Assembly: GCF_014222285.1 (NCBI RefSeq) | Contig: NZ_JACKZS010000011.1 | Span: forward strand, 1-64,000 | Direction: 5' to 3' | DNA length: 64,000 bases | Source: Nostoc sp. UCD121 | Lineage (GTDB): Bacteria; Cyanobacteriota; Cyanobacteriia; Cyanobacteriales; Nostocaceae | Part shown: piece after piece, positions 63,794 through 64,000 of the stretch | Position numbering within the stretch: position 1 is the stretch's first letter | Layout: each line of letters opens with the position of its first letter | Made by a program: the position numbers and the translations under genes | Notes under the pieces: model-generated | Seen by the model: the letters and a program-made list of their open reading frames with translations, nothing else | Told to the model about the DNA's origin: nothing | Database searches by the model: none

Positions 63794-64000
63794 ATGTCTG
63801 ATTCATTTGATGTTCTGTGGTTAAATGCTAGTCCTATTTTGAAGCGTTTTGATAAACCGTTACTTGATTACTTATCTGGGTATATGAGAATTGCCCAATG
63901 GGAATACCAACAAACCAAAGATGAAGCGAGTTCTATAGATCAAGCTGTGGAGTTGCTGTATGATTTTTTAGAATGGCGCGATCGCCCCGTGCATTTAGCG
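63794..64000 (+). CDS. N-terminal part of an alpha/beta-fold hydrolase-like protein
   Basis: The frame opens with ATG at 63794 and runs to the window edge, giving 69 residues: MSDSFDVLWLNASPILKRFD, then LSGYMRIAQWEYQQTKDEAS and LYDFLEWRDRPVHLA. The ending RPVHLA is the strand before the expected nucleophile elbow (GHG or GHS). I recall a similar hydrolase gene directly after isiB in other Nostoc strains. The catalytic residues lie outside the window. Confidence 0.7.
   Translation, partial: MSDSFDVLWLNASPILKRFDKPLLDYLSGYMRIAQWEYQQTKDEASSIDQAVELLYDFLEWRDRPVHLA

Overview
The window is chromosomal DNA from a filamentous, Nostoc-like cyanobacterium (order Nostocales). The evidence is the very frequent HIP1 octamer GCGATCGC, genes for photosystem II assembly (psb27), the NDH-1 subunits NdhF1 and NdhD1, flavodoxin and the cyanobacterial thioredoxin TrxC, a DevH-type regulator known from heterocyst-forming strains, and many short Nostoc-style dispersed repeats. 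There is no rRNA, tRNA, CRISPR array, prophage or complete insertion sequence that I can see; mobile DNA is represented only by remnants and MITE-like palindromes.

Layout. 1-3.6 kb: end of a probable membrane protein, cofH (deazaflavin synthesis), a PAP2 phosphatase, psb27. 3.6-11 kb: polA, a PEP-CTERM protein, a Cof-type HAD phosphatase, an orphan DALR-domain protein carrying an in-frame repeat insertion, devH. 11.1-16.4 kb: a minus-strand cluster of a membrane Ser/Thr kinase followed by three membrane-tethered solute-binding proteins with no permease or ATPase. 16.7-24.8 kb: pacR, an NnrU/Z-ISO-like gene, trxC, ndhF1, a toxin-antitoxin island (hicB, broken hicA, MNT, HEPN), ndhD1. 25-32.8 kb: accessory DNA with a frameshifted Rpn/DUF4351 gene, a sensor histidine kinase, a transposase remnant, a Uma2 nuclease, an orphan HicB, an unrecognised two-gene cassette with its own terminator, and a DUF433 gene with an in-frame stop. 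32.8-49.3 kb: mostly housekeeping genes (LapA-like protein, phosphohexomutase, Cas4-like nuclease, TerB-like protein, propeller-transglutaminase, P-type ATPase, recF, MgtC-like protein, PEP-synthase-like enzyme, baeRF protein, DUF1361). 50-56.5 kb: envelope genes (repeat-rich secreted protein, iron-uptake-type porin, lipoprotein) and a cbiMQO Ni/Co ECF transporter. 57.6-64 kb: GT39-type glycosyltransferase, a nucleotidyltransferase fused to a degenerate phosphomannomutase, a small secreted protein, flavodoxin with a Fur-box-like site, and the start of an alpha/beta hydrolase.

How the genes fit together. Several form a photosynthesis and carbon theme: Psb27 repairs photosystem II, PacR controls carbon assimilation and photosynthesis genes, NdhF1/NdhD1 serve respiratory and cyclic electron flow, and flavodoxin replaces ferredoxin under iron shortage. 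The best candidates for undescribed biology are the kinase plus tethered binding-protein cluster at 11.1-16.4 kb, whose three binding proteins share one N-terminal leader although they belong to two fold classes, and the helical/glycine-rich two-gene cassette at 31.0-32.4 kb. Functions are inferred from recalled family motifs; no database search was run.
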